A stretch of DNA of 64,000 bases from NCBI GenBank assembly GCA_013416405.1, contig JACCET010000002.1, forward strand, positions 1-64,000, written 5' to 3'. Made by a program: the position numbers and the translations under genes. Each line of letters opens with the position of its first letter. Position 1 is the first letter of the stretch. Below, one piece after another: positions 36,648-45,909 of the stretch. Source of the stretch: Alcaligenaceae bacterium (GTDB taxonomy: Bacteria > Pseudomonadota > Gammaproteobacteria > Burkholderiales > Burkholderiaceae_B). The notes under the pieces were generated by a model. The model was not told the origin of the DNA and did no database searches. It saw only the letters and a program-made list of their open reading frames with translations.

Positions 36648-37687
36648 GCGACGCACCCGTCATACAGCTGCAAGCGTTGCACAAGCGCTTCAGCAAGAAG
36701 CCCGACCTGGCGCAACGCCTGATGGGATTGGCCGGCCGGCCCGTGAACAATCCCATCGTGCACGCCGTCAATGGCGTGGACCTGGCAATACGCAAGGGCG
36801 AGGTGCTGGGCCTGGTGGGCGAGTCCGGTTGCGGCAAATCTACGCTGGGGCGCGTATTGGCCGGCCTGATCCAACCCAGCCAAGGGCAGGTGATGTTTGA
36901 TGGCCGCGACGCCGCTACATTGCGTGGCAAGGAACAACTGGACTACACACTGGGCGTGCAGATGATCTTTCAGGATCCGCAGGCTTCGCTTAATCCCAAG
37001 CAGCGGCTGCATCAAATTCTGGCCGAGTCGCTGCGCGTGCATAAGCTGGCGCCGCGCCGTGAAATGGCCGATCGTGTCGATCAGGCGCTGCTGGAAGTGG
37101 GGCTGGATCCCGAATATCGTAATCGCCTGCCGCACGAGATTTCCGGTGGACAGCGCCAGCGCATAGGCATAGCTCGCGCCTTGATGGTGCAGCCACGCTT
37201 TCTGGTGTGCGACGAGCCCGTCGCGGCGCTGGACGTATCCATACAGGCGCAGGTCATCAACCTGTTCATGGACTTGCGCGATCGGCATGGCTTTACCTAT
37301 TTGTTCATCAGTCACGACCTGGGCGTGGTGCGACATATTTCCGATCGCGTGGCCATCATGTATTTGGGCAAGATCGTAGAGATTGCACCCACCAGCCAGG
37401 TGTATGGGCATGCGGCGCATCCTTATACCCAAGCCTTATTGGCGGAAATGCCCGATGTGTCCCGCCGCCAGCGCAAGTTTATTCCCATCAAGGGTGAAAT
37501 TCCTTCGCCCCTGGCTCCGCCGCCGGGCTGTACGTTTCATCCGCGCTGCCCGCACGCCACAGACATCTGCCGTCAGCAGGTGCCCGCGCTGCGCACGATT
37601 GCGCCCGGCCACCAGGCTGCATGCCACCTGCTGCAGCAACCCGATCACGACAACATCAAGACTATGGAAGCATATGAGCCAACCTGA
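36644..37687 (+). CDS. Peptide ABC transporter ATPase DppF-type (operon 1)
   Basis: 347 residues. Walker A GESGCGKST, signature ISGGQRQR and Walker B FLVCDEPVAALD are intact, followed by the GCTFHPRCPHATDIC cysteine extension. The start at 36644 overlaps the previous stop by four bases. The M20 peptidase ATG lies 14 bases inside its 3' end, so the operon is tightly coupled. Confidence 0.93.
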   Translation: MSDAPVIQLQALHKRFSKKPDLAQRLMGLAGRPVNNPIVHAVNGVDLAIRKGEVLGLVGESGCGKSTLGRVLAGLIQPSQGQVMFDGRDAATLRGKEQLDYTLGVQMIFQDPQASLNPKQRLHQILAESLRVHKLAPRREMADRVDQALLEVGLDPEYRNRLPHEISGGQRQRIGIARALMVQPRFLVCDEPVAALDVSIQAQVINLFMDLRDRHGFTYLFISHDLGVVRHISDRVAIMYLGKIVEIAPTSQVYGHAAHPYTQALLAEMPDVSRRQRKFIPIKGEIPSPLAPPPGCTFHPRCPHATDICRQQVPALRTIAPGHQAACHLLQQPDHDNIKTMEAYEPT

Positions 37688-38807
37688 CCCCGACACGACG
37701 CCCTTGCTGGAAATGATAGAGCGCTGGGTGCGCCTTGAGTCACCTTCTTACAGTGAGGAAGCGCTGCAGGACATGGCGCAATTGATCGTCGCTGACGCGC
37801 AGAGCCTGGGCCTGAACGCCGACATGCACGAACTGGGTAGCGCCGGTGCGCCGTTGGTGCATATCCATAACCGCAAGGCCGGTGATGACAGGCCGGGCAT
37901 TCTGGTGCTGGGCCATTACGACACCGTGCACCCCGTGGGCATACTGGAAAAGAACGCGCTGCGTCGCGAAGGCGACAAGCTATATGGGCCTGGAATCTAC
38001 GACATGAAAGCGGGCATCTGCCTGGCGCTGATGGGCCTGGCGCAGGCGCAGCAGGCCGGTGGTACGGCACTGCCGGTGGATCTGGTGATACTGCCTGATG
38101 AAGAAACCGGCAGCCACCGTTCGCGCAATGCCATCGAAGACTACGCGCGCAAATCGCGCTATGCCTTGGTGTGCGAGCCGGCGCGGGCTGATCGGGGGCG
38201 CTGTGTCACGGCGCGCAAGGGCACGGGCTTCATCACCGTGAAGGCCCAGGGCCGCCTGTCGCACGCAGGCATGCAGCATGAGAAAGGGCGTAACGCTATC
38301 GAAGAGATTGCGCACCAGGTGCTGGCCTTGCAAGCCATGACCGACTACGAACGCGGCATCACCGTCAGCGTGGGCGTGATAAGGGGCGGCACAACGCCCA
38401 ATGTGGTGCCCGAGCACTGCGAAATCCGGGCTGATTTCCGCCTGCCTGACCCGGCAGCGGCCGACGAGTTACGTGTCAAGGTAGAAGCTTTGCAAGCTCG
38501 TGTGCCCGACGTTGTGCTGGACGTGGTTTTTGAATTGAACCGGCCGCCCATGCCGCGCACCGAAGGCACGGTCGACCTGCTGCAACGTTGCCAGGCCTAT
38601 GCGGCGGCAGCCGGCCTGCTACTGGACGAAGCGCCCCTGACGGGCGGGGCCAGTGATGCCAACTTCACCGCCGCCCTGGGCCTGCCCACGCTGGATGGCC
38701 TGGGTGCGGATGGCGATGGCGCCCACACGCTCTACGAGCATATTCTGGTGTCCACGCTGGGCAGTCGCCAGCAGTTCTGGATGAACACCTTGCAGGCCTT
38801 GAACTAG
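37674..38807 (+). CDS. M20 metallopeptidase (glutamate carboxypeptidase/CPG2-like)
   Basis: 377 residues. The two-zinc site is readable: His and Asp of LGHYDTVHP, Asp of GIYDMKAG, Glu pair DEETGS, and a C-terminal His in GAHTLYEH. A dimerisation domain sits between about residues 180-290. The family (carboxypeptidase G2, DapE, ArgE) removes C-terminal glutamate or deacylates amino acids. Overlap with the dppF-type gene shows it is the last gene of the ABC operon, so it probably processes the imported peptide in the cytosol. No signal peptide is seen. Confidence 0.9.
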   Translation: MSQPDPDTTPLLEMIERWVRLESPSYSEEALQDMAQLIVADAQSLGLNADMHELGSAGAPLVHIHNRKAGDDRPGILVLGHYDTVHPVGILEKNALRREGDKLYGPGIYDMKAGICLALMGLAQAQQAGGTALPVDLVILPDEETGSHRSRNAIEDYARKSRYALVCEPARADRGRCVTARKGTGFITVKAQGRLSHAGMQHEKGRNAIEEIAHQVLALQAMTDYERGITVSVGVIRGGTTPNVVPEHCEIRADFRLPDPAAADELRVKVEALQARVPDVVLDVVFELNRPPMPRTEGTVDLLQRCQAYAAAAGLLLDEAPLTGGASDANFTAALGLPTLDGLGADGDGAHTLYEHILVSTLGSRQQFWMNTLQALN

Positions 38808-38830
38808 GGTTCTGCCGGTCTAGCCATGGA

Positions 38831-38882
38831 CTTCTTTGCGCTGCAACAAAGAAGCCTTGCGGTAAAGCATGTTCAATAGAGG
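38831..38882 (+). promoter_or_regulatory. nirV leader element shared with nirK
   Basis: A 20-base block (38835-38854, TTTGCGCTGCAACAAAGAAG) is identical to one before nirK. At the same spacing a second conserved patch GTTCAATAGAG (38870-38880) follows, versus GTCCAATAGAG there. The upstream bases here extend the first block into a perfect eight-base-pair hairpin, CTTCTTTG with CAAAGAAG. It starts 89 bases before the nirV ATG. The shared register suggests common regulation; the binding factor is unknown. Confidence 0.55.
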
Positions 38883-38923
38883 TGTAGCGCCGGTTCTGCC
38901 GGCGAACATTTCAAGGTCAGAAT

Positions 38924-39826
38924 ATGCTTGCGCCCGCCAGAATCCTGTCACGAACACTGTTATTTGCTGCCGTAGCCGCCTTGGCGGCGGGCTGCGGCGC
39001 AGGCAGCGACAAGACTGCTGCCAACGTGGCCGATACGGTTGCTACTGAAGGCATGGTGGCCATACAGGCGGGCGAGCTGCACTATTACCCGCCCGGCGAA
39101 TACTTGAAAGGCGGCTATCCCGTCAGCCCGCCGCTCACACAGATCAGTTTCGACAGCGCGCTGTACATTATGCAGCGCCAGGTCAGCCAGGCTGAATTCA
39201 CGGCTTGCGTGCAGGCCAAAGCGTGCAAGCAGTTGGATAAAAGCCAACGCAACGCCTCCGACCCTGATCTACCAGTGGTGGGGGTCAGTTGGCGTGACGC
39301 CACCGACTACGCCGCCTGGCTATCGAATGAAACCGGGCACCATTATCGTTTGCCCAGCTTTGCCGAATGGGTGCATGCCGCCGGGCCGGGCTACAAAGAA
39401 GATATCGTGCTTGACTCCTTCGACCCAGCCGATCCGGCCCAGCGCTGGCTGGCTGAATACAAGCTTGAAACACAGCGCCAGACGGCGGTTGATGCGCAAT
39501 TGCGGCCCTTCGGCAGCTTTGGCCAGAACGAGGCCGGCATGCAGGATATGGTGGGCAATGTCTGGGACTGGACCGATACCTGCCACAGCCGCTACAACCT
39601 GGATATCAGCGACACCGCCAGCGACGCCGGCGGCGCCCGGAATTGCGGTGTGCGCGTGGTGGCCGGACCGCATCGCAGCGTGATTACCGATTTCATTCGC
39701 GACCCCAAGGGCGGGGCCTGCTCGGTGGGCATTCCGCCCAGCAATCTGGGCTTCAGGCTGGTGCTTGACGGCAGTGCGGGTGGCGCTGCCGAGCCCCGCC
39801 TGATGCAAAAGTTGGGTATCGGTTAG
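38924..39826 (+). CDS. nirV: NirV-like formylglycine-generating-enzyme-family lipoprotein
   Basis: 300 residues. A lipoprotein signal is visible (LLFAAVAALAAGC, with C the probable lipidated residue), placing it in the periplasm. The body is an FGE-sulfatase/SUMF1-like domain: MVAIQAGELHYYPPG, the SWRDATDYAAWLSNETGHHY region, RLPSFAEWVHAA, and DMVGNVWDWTDTCHSRYN near the C-terminal third. NirV proteins of this type accompany copper nitrite reductase genes in denitrifiers; their biochemical role is unresolved. It is convergent with the Crp/Fnr gene (four-base overlap at the stops) and shares a leader with nirK. Confidence 0.82.
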   Translation: MLAPARILSRTLLFAAVAALAAGCGAGSDKTAANVADTVATEGMVAIQAGELHYYPPGEYLKGGYPVSPPLTQISFDSALYIMQRQVSQAEFTACVQAKACKQLDKSQRNASDPDLPVVGVSWRDATDYAAWLSNETGHHYRLPSFAEWVHAAGPGYKEDIVLDSFDPADPAQRWLAEYKLETQRQTAVDAQLRPFGSFGQNEAGMQDMVGNVWDWTDTCHSRYNLDISDTASDAGGARNCGVRVVAGPHRSVITDFIRDPKGGACSVGIPPSNLGFRLVLDGSAGGAAEPRLMQKLGIG

Positions 39827-40539
39827 CCTGGCGCCTTGATGGTGGGCGCGCCTTCGGCAAGGCGTATCAGTTCGTTCAGATCCAGCACCACGATGCGCTT
39901 GCGGCCGCTGCTGACCAGGCCGCGTTCCTTCCAGGCGCTAAGCAGACGGCTGACGGTATGTAGTGTGGTGCCCGTCATTTCGGCGATGTCTTGCCGGGTG
40001 ATGGGAAAGTTGATCAGTATGCCTTCATCGGTCTTTTCGCCCGATTCGTCGGTAAGTCGCAAGATGGCACGCGCTACGCGTTGCTCGACCTCTTCGGTAG
40101 ACAGTTCGCGTATGCGCGAGTGGGCATCTTGCAGGCGTTGGCCCACGGTTTGCAGGGCATTGACGGCAAACAGGGGGTTGCCTGAAATGAACTGATCCCA
40201 TTCCGACGAGGGCCAGGCCAGCGCGATGCTTTCCTGGACGGCCACTGTAGAGGCTGGGTAGTGACTGCGCTGCATGGCCCGGGCAATGCCAAAGACGTCG
40301 CCGGGATTGACGTGGCGCACCACGACCTGTTCGCCTTCGGGCGTGACCTGCACGACTTTCAGGTGGCCGTGCAACAGTATAAAAAACTGAGCGGCGACTT
40401 CGCCTTGATGAAAGGCGGCTTCGCCGTCGGCCAGGCGGCATACTTGCGCGCTTTGCAGGGCAGCATCAAGCGCGGCGTCGGGCATGGCCTTGAAGAAATC
40501 AAGGTTTTTGATCAGCGTCCGGCTTAGCTGTTGTGACAT
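39823..40539 (-). CDS. Crp/Fnr-family regulator (Dnr/NnrR-like), probable nitric-oxide/denitrification regulator
   Basis: 238 residues: an N-terminal cyclic-nucleotide-binding-like beta-roll (about residues 15-120), a dimerisation helix and a C-terminal helix-turn-helix (ITRQDIAEMTGTTLHTVSRL). The recognition helix reads HTVSR where FNR-type proteins usually have ETVSR, so site preference may be altered. It lacks the N-terminal cysteine cluster of oxygen-sensing FNR, favouring a haem-based NO sensor such as Dnr or NnrR. It is divergent from nirK, with a TGAT-N4-ATCA site between them. Confidence 0.85.
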   Translation of the reverse strand: MSQQLSRTLIKNLDFFKAMPDAALDAALQSAQVCRLADGEAAFHQGEVAAQFFILLHGHLKVVQVTPEGEQVVVRHVNPGDVFGIARAMQRSHYPASTVAVQESIALAWPSSEWDQFISGNPLFAVNALQTVGQRLQDAHSRIRELSTEEVEQRVARAILRLTDESGEKTDEGILINFPITRQDIAEMTGTTLHTVSRLLSAWKERGLVSSGRKRIVVLDLNELIRLAEGAPTIKAPG

Positions 40540-40578
40540 GTGGGTTTCCTGCGGCGGGTTGTAGGCGTATGACCTTTG

Positions 40579-40617
40579 ATTCTAGCATCGGCCCCTTACA
40601 TTTTGTGATCTAAATCA
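40579..40617. promoter_or_regulatory. FNR/Dnr-type binding site upstream of nirK and the regulator gene
   Basis: TGATCTAAATCA at 40606-40617 is a perfect TGAT-N4-ATCA dyad, with flanking TT and TT extending the FNR/Dnr consensus (TTGAT-N4-ATCAA). It lies about 67 bases before the regulator start and about 170 before the nirK ATG. A minus-strand TAGAAT at 40579-40584 sits at about the right distance for class II activation of the regulator gene itself. Activation of nirK is also possible. Occupancy is an inference. Confidence 0.7.
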
Positions 40618-40694
40618 TTGATTCTTCGCAAGAGTCCAGGGGGATGGGGCGGGATCTTGTATCTACGTATAAACCCGAATAATCGCTCTCCGAG

Positions 40695-40744
40695 TTTGCG
40701 CTGCAACAAAGAAGGAAGTCCCGCGCCAGAGTCCAATAGAGCTA
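40695..40744 (+). promoter_or_regulatory. nirK leader element shared with nirV
   Basis: The 20-base block identical to the nirV leader lies at 40695-40714 (dyad TTGC-N3-GCAA at its core). The CCAATAGAG patch follows at 40732-40740 in the same register. It starts 91 bases before the nirK ATG, nearly the same distance as in nirV (89). It could be the binding site of a repressor or activator, or a conserved mRNA leader. Confidence 0.55.
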
Positions 40745-40785
40745 TAGACAAATTACTAAAGCAAGTGACTGAAGGGAGTAGCAAA

Positions 40786-42258
40786 ATGAAAGCGTTTCGT
40801 CCAACCCTGTTAGCTGCAATGATGACTGCCCTGTTGATGGGCGCCCCAGCCTGGGCTGCAGACCTGGCCGATAAATTGGATAGGGTCAAAGTAGACCTGG
40901 TGGCTCCGCCCCTGGTGCATGCGCATACGCAAAAAGCATCGGCAGAGCCCAAAGTGGTTGAGTTCACGATGGTTATCGAAGAAAAGAAAATCATTATTGA
41001 TGACAAGGGCACAACCTTGCAGGCCATGACCTTCAACGGCTCCATGCCCGGCCCCACCATGGTGGTGCACGAAGGCGACTACGTTGAGCTGACCCTGATC
41101 AATCCGGCCACCAATGCCATGCCGCACAACGTCGACTTTCACGCCGCAACCGGTGCCCTGGGTGGTGCCAAGCTGACTGAAGTGGCCCCTGGCGAGCAAG
41201 CCACCATGCGCTTCAAGGCTGACCGCAGCGGCGTGTTTGTGTATCACTGCGCGCCCGAAGGTATGGTGCCCTGGCACGTTGTCTCGGGCATGAGCGGCAC
41301 CATCATGGTGCTCCCAAGAGACGGGCTGAAAGACCCGGCAGGCAATGAGCTGAAATACGACCGTGTCTATTCCATAGGTGAGTTCGACCTGTACATTCCC
41401 AAAGACGAAGACGGTCAGTACAAAGACTACGCGTCCTTGGCCGATAGTTATTCCGACACGGTGGAAGCCATGCGCAAGCTGATTCCCACGCACGTGGTCT
41501 TCAATGGCAAGGTCGGCGCCCTGACCGGCGAAGGCGCCATGAAAGCCAATGTGGGCGAAACCGTGCTGATGATTCACTCGCAGGCCAACCGCGACACCCG
41601 TCCTCACCTTATCGGCGGGCACGGTGACTGGGTCTGGGAAACGGGCAAGTTTGCCAACGAGCCTGAAAAGAATCTGGAAACCTGGTTTATCCGGGGTGGT
41701 TCGGCCGGTGCTGCGCTGTATACCTTCAAGCAGCCAGGTGTGTATGCCTACGTCAACCACAACCTGATCGAGGCATTCGAGTTGGGTGCCGCCGGACACT
41801 TTGTGGTCGAAGGTAAATGGGACGACGACTTGATGAAGCAAATCAAGGCAACCAGCCCCATCACCAAGGAATCGGCTGCGATGCTGTCCGAGCGGACCAA
41901 GAAGATGGCCGGCGTCAAGCCCGCACTGACACCGGCACCCAAGGCGGTTGCAGCCAAGACACCTGCCAAGCAAACGGCCAAGGCTGACAAGCCTGCCGCA
42001 AAGAAAGTGGCTTCGACTCACCCTGACGGCGAGAAGTTGTACAAGACGTCTTGCGTAGCCTGCCACAGCACCGGTGTAGCCAATGCACCCAAGCTGGGCG
42101 ACAAGACAGCCTGGGCGCCATTGGTAGAGAAAGGCCTGGACTCTGTTCTGGAAGTGGCCATCAAGGGTAAGGGCGCTATGCCCCCGCGTGGCGCATCCTC
42201 GGCCGACGATGCAACCTTGCGCGCCGCAGTGCAGTACATGATGAGCAGCGTGCAATAA
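40786..42258 (+). CDS. nirK: Copper nitrite reductase with C-terminal cytochrome c domain
   Basis: 490 residues. A signal peptide ([17 protein letters not shown]) precedes two cupredoxin domains. Type 1 copper ligands lie in PHNVDFH and the [17 protein letters not shown] segment (Cys, His and Met). Type 2 histidines lie in HNVDFH and [11 protein letters not shown] lysine- and alanine-rich linker (about residues 385-410) leads to a cytochrome c domain with haem motif CVACH and a distal Met region (GAMPPRG). Such three-domain NirK enzymes, as in Ralstonia, carry their own electron donor and reduce nitrite to NO in the periplasm. GAAGGGAG upstream supports the ATG at 40786. Confidence 0.93.
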   Translation: MKAFRPTLLAAMMTALLMGAPAWAADLADKLDRVKVDLVAPPLVHAHTQKASAEPKVVEFTMVIEEKKIIIDDKGTTLQAMTFNGSMPGPTMVVHEGDYVELTLINPATNAMPHNVDFHAATGALGGAKLTEVAPGEQATMRFKADRSGVFVYHCAPEGMVPWHVVSGMSGTIMVLPRDGLKDPAGNELKYDRVYSIGEFDLYIPKDEDGQYKDYASLADSYSDTVEAMRKLIPTHVVFNGKVGALTGEGAMKANVGETVLMIHSQANRDTRPHLIGGHGDWVWETGKFANEPEKNLETWFIRGGSAGAALYTFKQPGVYAYVNHNLIEAFELGAAGHFVVEGKWDDDLMKQIKATSPITKESAAMLSERTKKMAGVKPALTPAPKAVAAKTPAKQTAKADKPAAKKVASTHPDGEKLYKTSCVACHSTGVANAPKLGDKTAWAPLVEKGLDSVLEVAIKGKGAMPPRGASSADDATLRAAVQYMMSSVQ

Positions 42259-42327
42259 ACATCCGGACACATATCGCTTGCATGGGGAAAATACCGATCA
42301 TGTAAAACCGATAGCCTGGCTTACACT

Positions 42328-42361
42328 CGCTCCATGCCTCAAGCATGGGGCGTTTTTTTTT
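42328..42361 (+). terminator. Strong Rho-independent terminator after nirK
   Basis: A ten-base-pair stem (CGCTCCATGC with GCATGGGGCG, one T-G wobble) closes a five-base loop and is followed by nine consecutive T residues. It lies about 70 bases after the nirK stop. Confidence 0.9.
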
Positions 42362-42457
42362 CGCCTTGCCGCTAGCTTATGCGGCGTGGGGTGCGTATGT
42401 TTTCCAGCAGTGTTTGGCTTACCCGTTTAATTACATCGTATAAAGGGCAGCACACTT

Positions 42458-44041
42458 ATGAAACTGATACACAAGACCATACTTTTGTCGGCCATGGCGG
42501 CCTGCTTTCTGGGCACCGCCAGCATGGCGCAGGCACGCGACCTGACCATAGCCTTGCGTTCCGAGCCCAGCTCCATGGATCCGCAATTCCACTCGCTTAC
42601 GCCCAATACCCAGTTGTCGGAAACCATGTTCGATCCATTGGTTCGTACTGACGGCAATGCCAAGCCCGTGCCTTCGCTGGCCGAGTCCTGGACGGTAGAC
42701 GGCGACGTCTGGACTTTCAAGCTGCGCAGCGATGTCAAGTTCGCCGATGGTTCGCCCTTTACGGCTCAAGATGTCATCTTCACATACGACCGCGTGCCCA
42801 AAGTACCCAATAGCCCGTCGTCGTATTCGCTGTATTTAAGCAGTGTGGACAAGGTCGAGGCGCCCGATCCGCACACCATAAAAATCACCACCAAAGGGCC
42901 TTCGCCAGTACTGCTGGCCAATCTGTCCATGGTGCCCATCATGTCGCACAAGGCGGCGGCCGGACCGGCGCCCGAAGGCAAGACCACGGTTGAGCTGAAT
43001 CGCGGCGATGGCCTGATCGGTACAGGGCCTTATAAATTCGTTTCCTGGAAACGCGGCGCCGAGATCGTGCTCGAGCGCAACGAGCATTACTGGGGCGACA
43101 AGCCCGACTGGGACAAGGTCACTTACCGGCCTATTTCCAACTCGGCTGCCCGGGTCGCCGCCCTGTTGGCAGGCGACGTCGACGTGATCGAAGATCCACC
43201 CACCGATGACCTGCCCAGGCTCAAGAGCGACAAGAATCTGTACATACAGGAAACCCCATCGGTGCGCGTGATCTACCTGGCGCTGAACCAGGGCCAGGAA
43301 CCGCCTCCGGGCATGGAAGGCACCGATGGCAAGAATCCGCTGGCCGACAAGCGCGTGCGCCAGGCCCTGTCGCTGGCCATAGACCGCAAGGCCATCGTCG
43401 AGCGCATCATGGATGGCGTGGGCCTGCCTGCGGGCAACCTGCTGGCGTATCCTGCCTTTGGCACATCGGAAAAACATTCCAAGGCTGAATCCGTCGATGC
43501 CGAGCAAGCCAAGAAGCTGATGGCCGAGGCCGGTTACGCCGATGGTTTCACGCTTTCGCTGGGTTCGCCCGACGGCCGCTATACCAACGACAAGCGCATT
43601 GCGCAGGCCGTGGCCGCTATGTGGGCACGCATAGGGGTGAAAACCAATGTCGAAACCATGGCGCCGCCCGTCTTCTTCAAGCAGCGTAATGCCTTTGCCT
43701 TCAGCACTTACTTGGCGGGCTGGGCAGCCAGCTCGGGCGAAATGCTCAATCCCTTGAAGTCACTGGTCGTTACCAAGAACAAAGAGCAAGGGCTGGGTAC
43801 TACCAACTGGAGCAAATACTCGAATCCCGACATGGACAAGGTCGTGGCGGAAGCCTCGGTCACGCTAGACGACGACAAGCGTTCAGCCTTGCTGCAGCAA
43901 GCCGGCGACATGGTCATGGAAGACTACGGCATCCTGCCCCTGCAGTTCGAGCTTTCCGTTTGGGCCATGAAGAAGGATGTCCGCTATGGTGGCCGGGCCG
44001 ATCAAATGACGCTGGCCCAAGATATGAAGCTGGCCAAGTAA
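42458..44041 (+). CDS. Peptide ABC transporter substrate-binding protein (operon 2)
   Basis: 527 residues, SBP_bac_5 family. The signal peptide (ILLSAMAACFLGTASMAQA) precedes RDLTIALRSEPSSMDPQFHS. It is clearly paralogous to the receptor of operon 1 (same YxLxxNxxY-style core and conserved VRQAxSLAIDRKxIVERIMDG block). Specificity should differ because the following hydrolase differs. Transcription probably starts after the nirK terminator. Confidence 0.92.
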   Translation: MKLIHKTILLSAMAACFLGTASMAQARDLTIALRSEPSSMDPQFHSLTPNTQLSETMFDPLVRTDGNAKPVPSLAESWTVDGDVWTFKLRSDVKFADGSPFTAQDVIFTYDRVPKVPNSPSSYSLYLSSVDKVEAPDPHTIKITTKGPSPVLLANLSMVPIMSHKAAAGPAPEGKTTVELNRGDGLIGTGPYKFVSWKRGAEIVLERNEHYWGDKPDWDKVTYRPISNSAARVAALLAGDVDVIEDPPTDDLPRLKSDKNLYIQETPSVRVIYLALNQGQEPPPGMEGTDGKNPLADKRVRQALSLAIDRKAIVERIMDGVGLPAGNLLAYPAFGTSEKHSKAESVDAEQAKKLMAEAGYADGFTLSLGSPDGRYTNDKRIAQAVAAMWARIGVKTNVETMAPPVFFKQRNAFAFSTYLAGWAASSGEMLNPLKSLVVTKNKEQGLGTTNWSKYSNPDMDKVVAEASVTLDDDKRSALLQQAGDMVMEDYGILPLQFELSVWAMKKDVRYGGRADQMTLAQDMKLAK

Positions 44042-44056
44042 GCGGTAGCGCAACCC

Positions 44057-45031
44057 GTGTTTGCGACCATTGTTCGTCGCCTGCTACAAACGCTGGTCGT
44101 GGTGCTGGTCATGTCGGGCCTGGTGTTCGGCGGCCTTTATTTGGTCGGCGACCCGGTCGACATGCTGGCCAGCCCTGAAGCATCTGAAATCGAGCGCGAG
44201 CTTATACGTCAGACTTTCGGGCTGGATCTGCCCTTATGGCGGCAGTACGCCATCTTCCTGAGCAAGGCCGTGCAGCTCGATTTCGGCGCCAGCTTCCTGA
44301 CGGGCGAATCGGCCATGCACCTGATCCTGGAACGCATGCCGGCCACGCTGGAACTGGCCACCCTGGCCATGTTCCTGTCGTTGGTCATAGGCGTACCCCT
44401 GGGGATTTATGCCGGACTCAAGCCCAACGGCAAGAGCGCGCGCAGCATCATGGCGGGTTCCGTGCTGGGTTTTTCGCTGCCCAATTTTTGGGTGGGTCTG
44501 ATGCTGATCATGCTGTTTGCCGTTATGTTGGGCTGGCTGCCGGCGGGCGGGCGAGGGCCAGTGGAAAGCTACGGCCCCATACAGCTGAGCATTTTCAATT
44601 GGGAAGGTTTCAAGAACCTGATACTGCCGGCATCCACCATAGCGGTGGCCAAATGCGCGCTGATCATACGTGTTACGCGTGCGGCCACGCGTGAATGCCT
44701 GCCACTGGACTACATCAAGTTTGCGCGCGCCAAGGGACTGCCCGAGCGGCGGGTGCTGGGCGTGCATTTGCTGAAAAATATTCTGATTCCCATTGTGACC
44801 ATAGGCGGGCTGGAATTTGGCCAGGTCTTTGCCTTTGCCGTAGTCACTGAAACCGTGTTTTCGTGGCCGGGCATGGGCAAGCTGCTGATCGATTCCATCA
44901 TCACACTCGACAGGCCCGTGGTGGTGGCCTACCTGATGCTCACGGTGGTGTTCCTGGCCATGCTCAATCTGGTGGTTGATATCGCCTACACCGTACTTGA
45001 TCCGCGTGTTCGCCTTGGAGGCAGCCCATGA
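44057..45031 (+). CDS. Peptide ABC transporter permease DppB-type (operon 2)
   Basis: 324 residues with six membrane helices. The EAA loop reads FARAKGLPERRVLGVHLLKN. The start is GTG at 44057, since no ATG suits; no strong ribosome site is visible. Its stop overlaps the next ATG (ATGA), implying coupling to the DppC-type gene. Confidence 0.9.
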   Translation: MFATIVRRLLQTLVVVLVMSGLVFGGLYLVGDPVDMLASPEASEIERELIRQTFGLDLPLWRQYAIFLSKAVQLDFGASFLTGESAMHLILERMPATLELATLAMFLSLVIGVPLGIYAGLKPNGKSARSIMAGSVLGFSLPNFWVGLMLIMLFAVMLGWLPAGGRGPVESYGPIQLSIFNWEGFKNLILPASTIAVAKCALIIRVTRAATRECLPLDYIKFARAKGLPERRVLGVHLLKNILIPIVTIGGLEFGQVFAFAVVTETVFSWPGMGKLLIDSIITLDRPVVVAYLMLTVVFLAMLNLVVDIAYTVLDPRVRLGGSP

Positions 45032-45906
45032 AGGAAAGCCGGGCGCGCGTATTTATATCGCAATTCTGTGCCAGCAAGCTGGCGGTACTGGGCTTGCTGC
45101 TGCTGGTGATATGCCTGTTTCTGGCTATTTTCGCGCCCTGGATTGCGCCGCAGAACCCCTTTGACATTGCCACGCTGGATATCTTTGATTCCAAGATGCC
45201 GCCGGGCAGCACCAATATGGACGGTAGCCTGACCTATTGGCTGGGCACTGATGGGCAGGCGCGCGATGTGTTCTCGGCCATTTTGTATGGCCTGCGCATC
45301 AGTCTGTTCGTGGGGTTTGTGTCGGTATCGGTGGCCTTCCTGATAGGCGCGGCGGTGGGGCTGATTTCGGCTTACTTCGGCGGACGCATCGATGCGTTGT
45401 TGATGCGCATCGTCGATATCCAGCTGTCGTTTCCATCGATACTGCTGGCCCTGATTTTGTTGGCGGTGCTGGGTAAAGGAGTAGACAAGGTCATCTATGC
45501 GCTGATTGCTGTGCAGTGGGCTTATTTCGCACGGGCGGCGCGTGGTGCGGCTATTGTCGAGCGCAACAAGGAATATGTCGAGGCGGCGCGCTGCATGTCC
45601 TTGTCGTGGCCGCGTATTTTGTGGCGCCACGTGTTTCCCAACTGCATTCCGCCGCTCATGGTGATCGCCACCATAGACCTGGCGCACGCCATTGCGCTGG
45701 AAGCCACCTTGTCTTTCCTGGGGGTGGGCGTGCCCGTAACCGAACCGTCGCTGGGCATGCTGATTGCCAATGGCTTTGAGTTCATGATGTCGGGCAACTA
45801 CTGGATTTCCTTCTTCCCTGGCATTGCGCTGGCGCTGGTGGTGGTGGCCATCAATCTGGTGGGAGATCATCTGCGCGACATCCTTAACCCGCGCAACGAG
45901 ATTTAG
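45028..45906 (+). CDS. Peptide ABC transporter permease DppC-type (operon 2)
   Basis: 292 residues. One N-terminal helix with an OppC-N segment, then five further helices; the EAA loop is EAARCMSLSWPRILWRHVFP. It is shorter at the N-terminus than its operon 1 paralogue, which has a charged extension. It lies four bases before the ATPase gene. Confidence 0.92.
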   Translation: MKESRARVFISQFCASKLAVLGLLLLVICLFLAIFAPWIAPQNPFDIATLDIFDSKMPPGSTNMDGSLTYWLGTDGQARDVFSAILYGLRISLFVGFVSVSVAFLIGAAVGLISAYFGGRIDALLMRIVDIQLSFPSILLALILLAVLGKGVDKVIYALIAVQWAYFARAARGAAIVERNKEYVEAARCMSLSWPRILWRHVFPNCIPPLMVIATIDLAHAIALEATLSFLGVGVPVTEPSLGMLIANGFEFMMSGNYWISFFPGIALALVVVAINLVGDHLRDILNPRNEI

Positions 45907-45909
45907 ATC

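Noticed and set aside
40810-42270. 486-codon frame antisense to nirK
   Set aside because: Composition is histidine/glycine-rich shadow type; nirK on the plus strand has clear copper and haem motifs.
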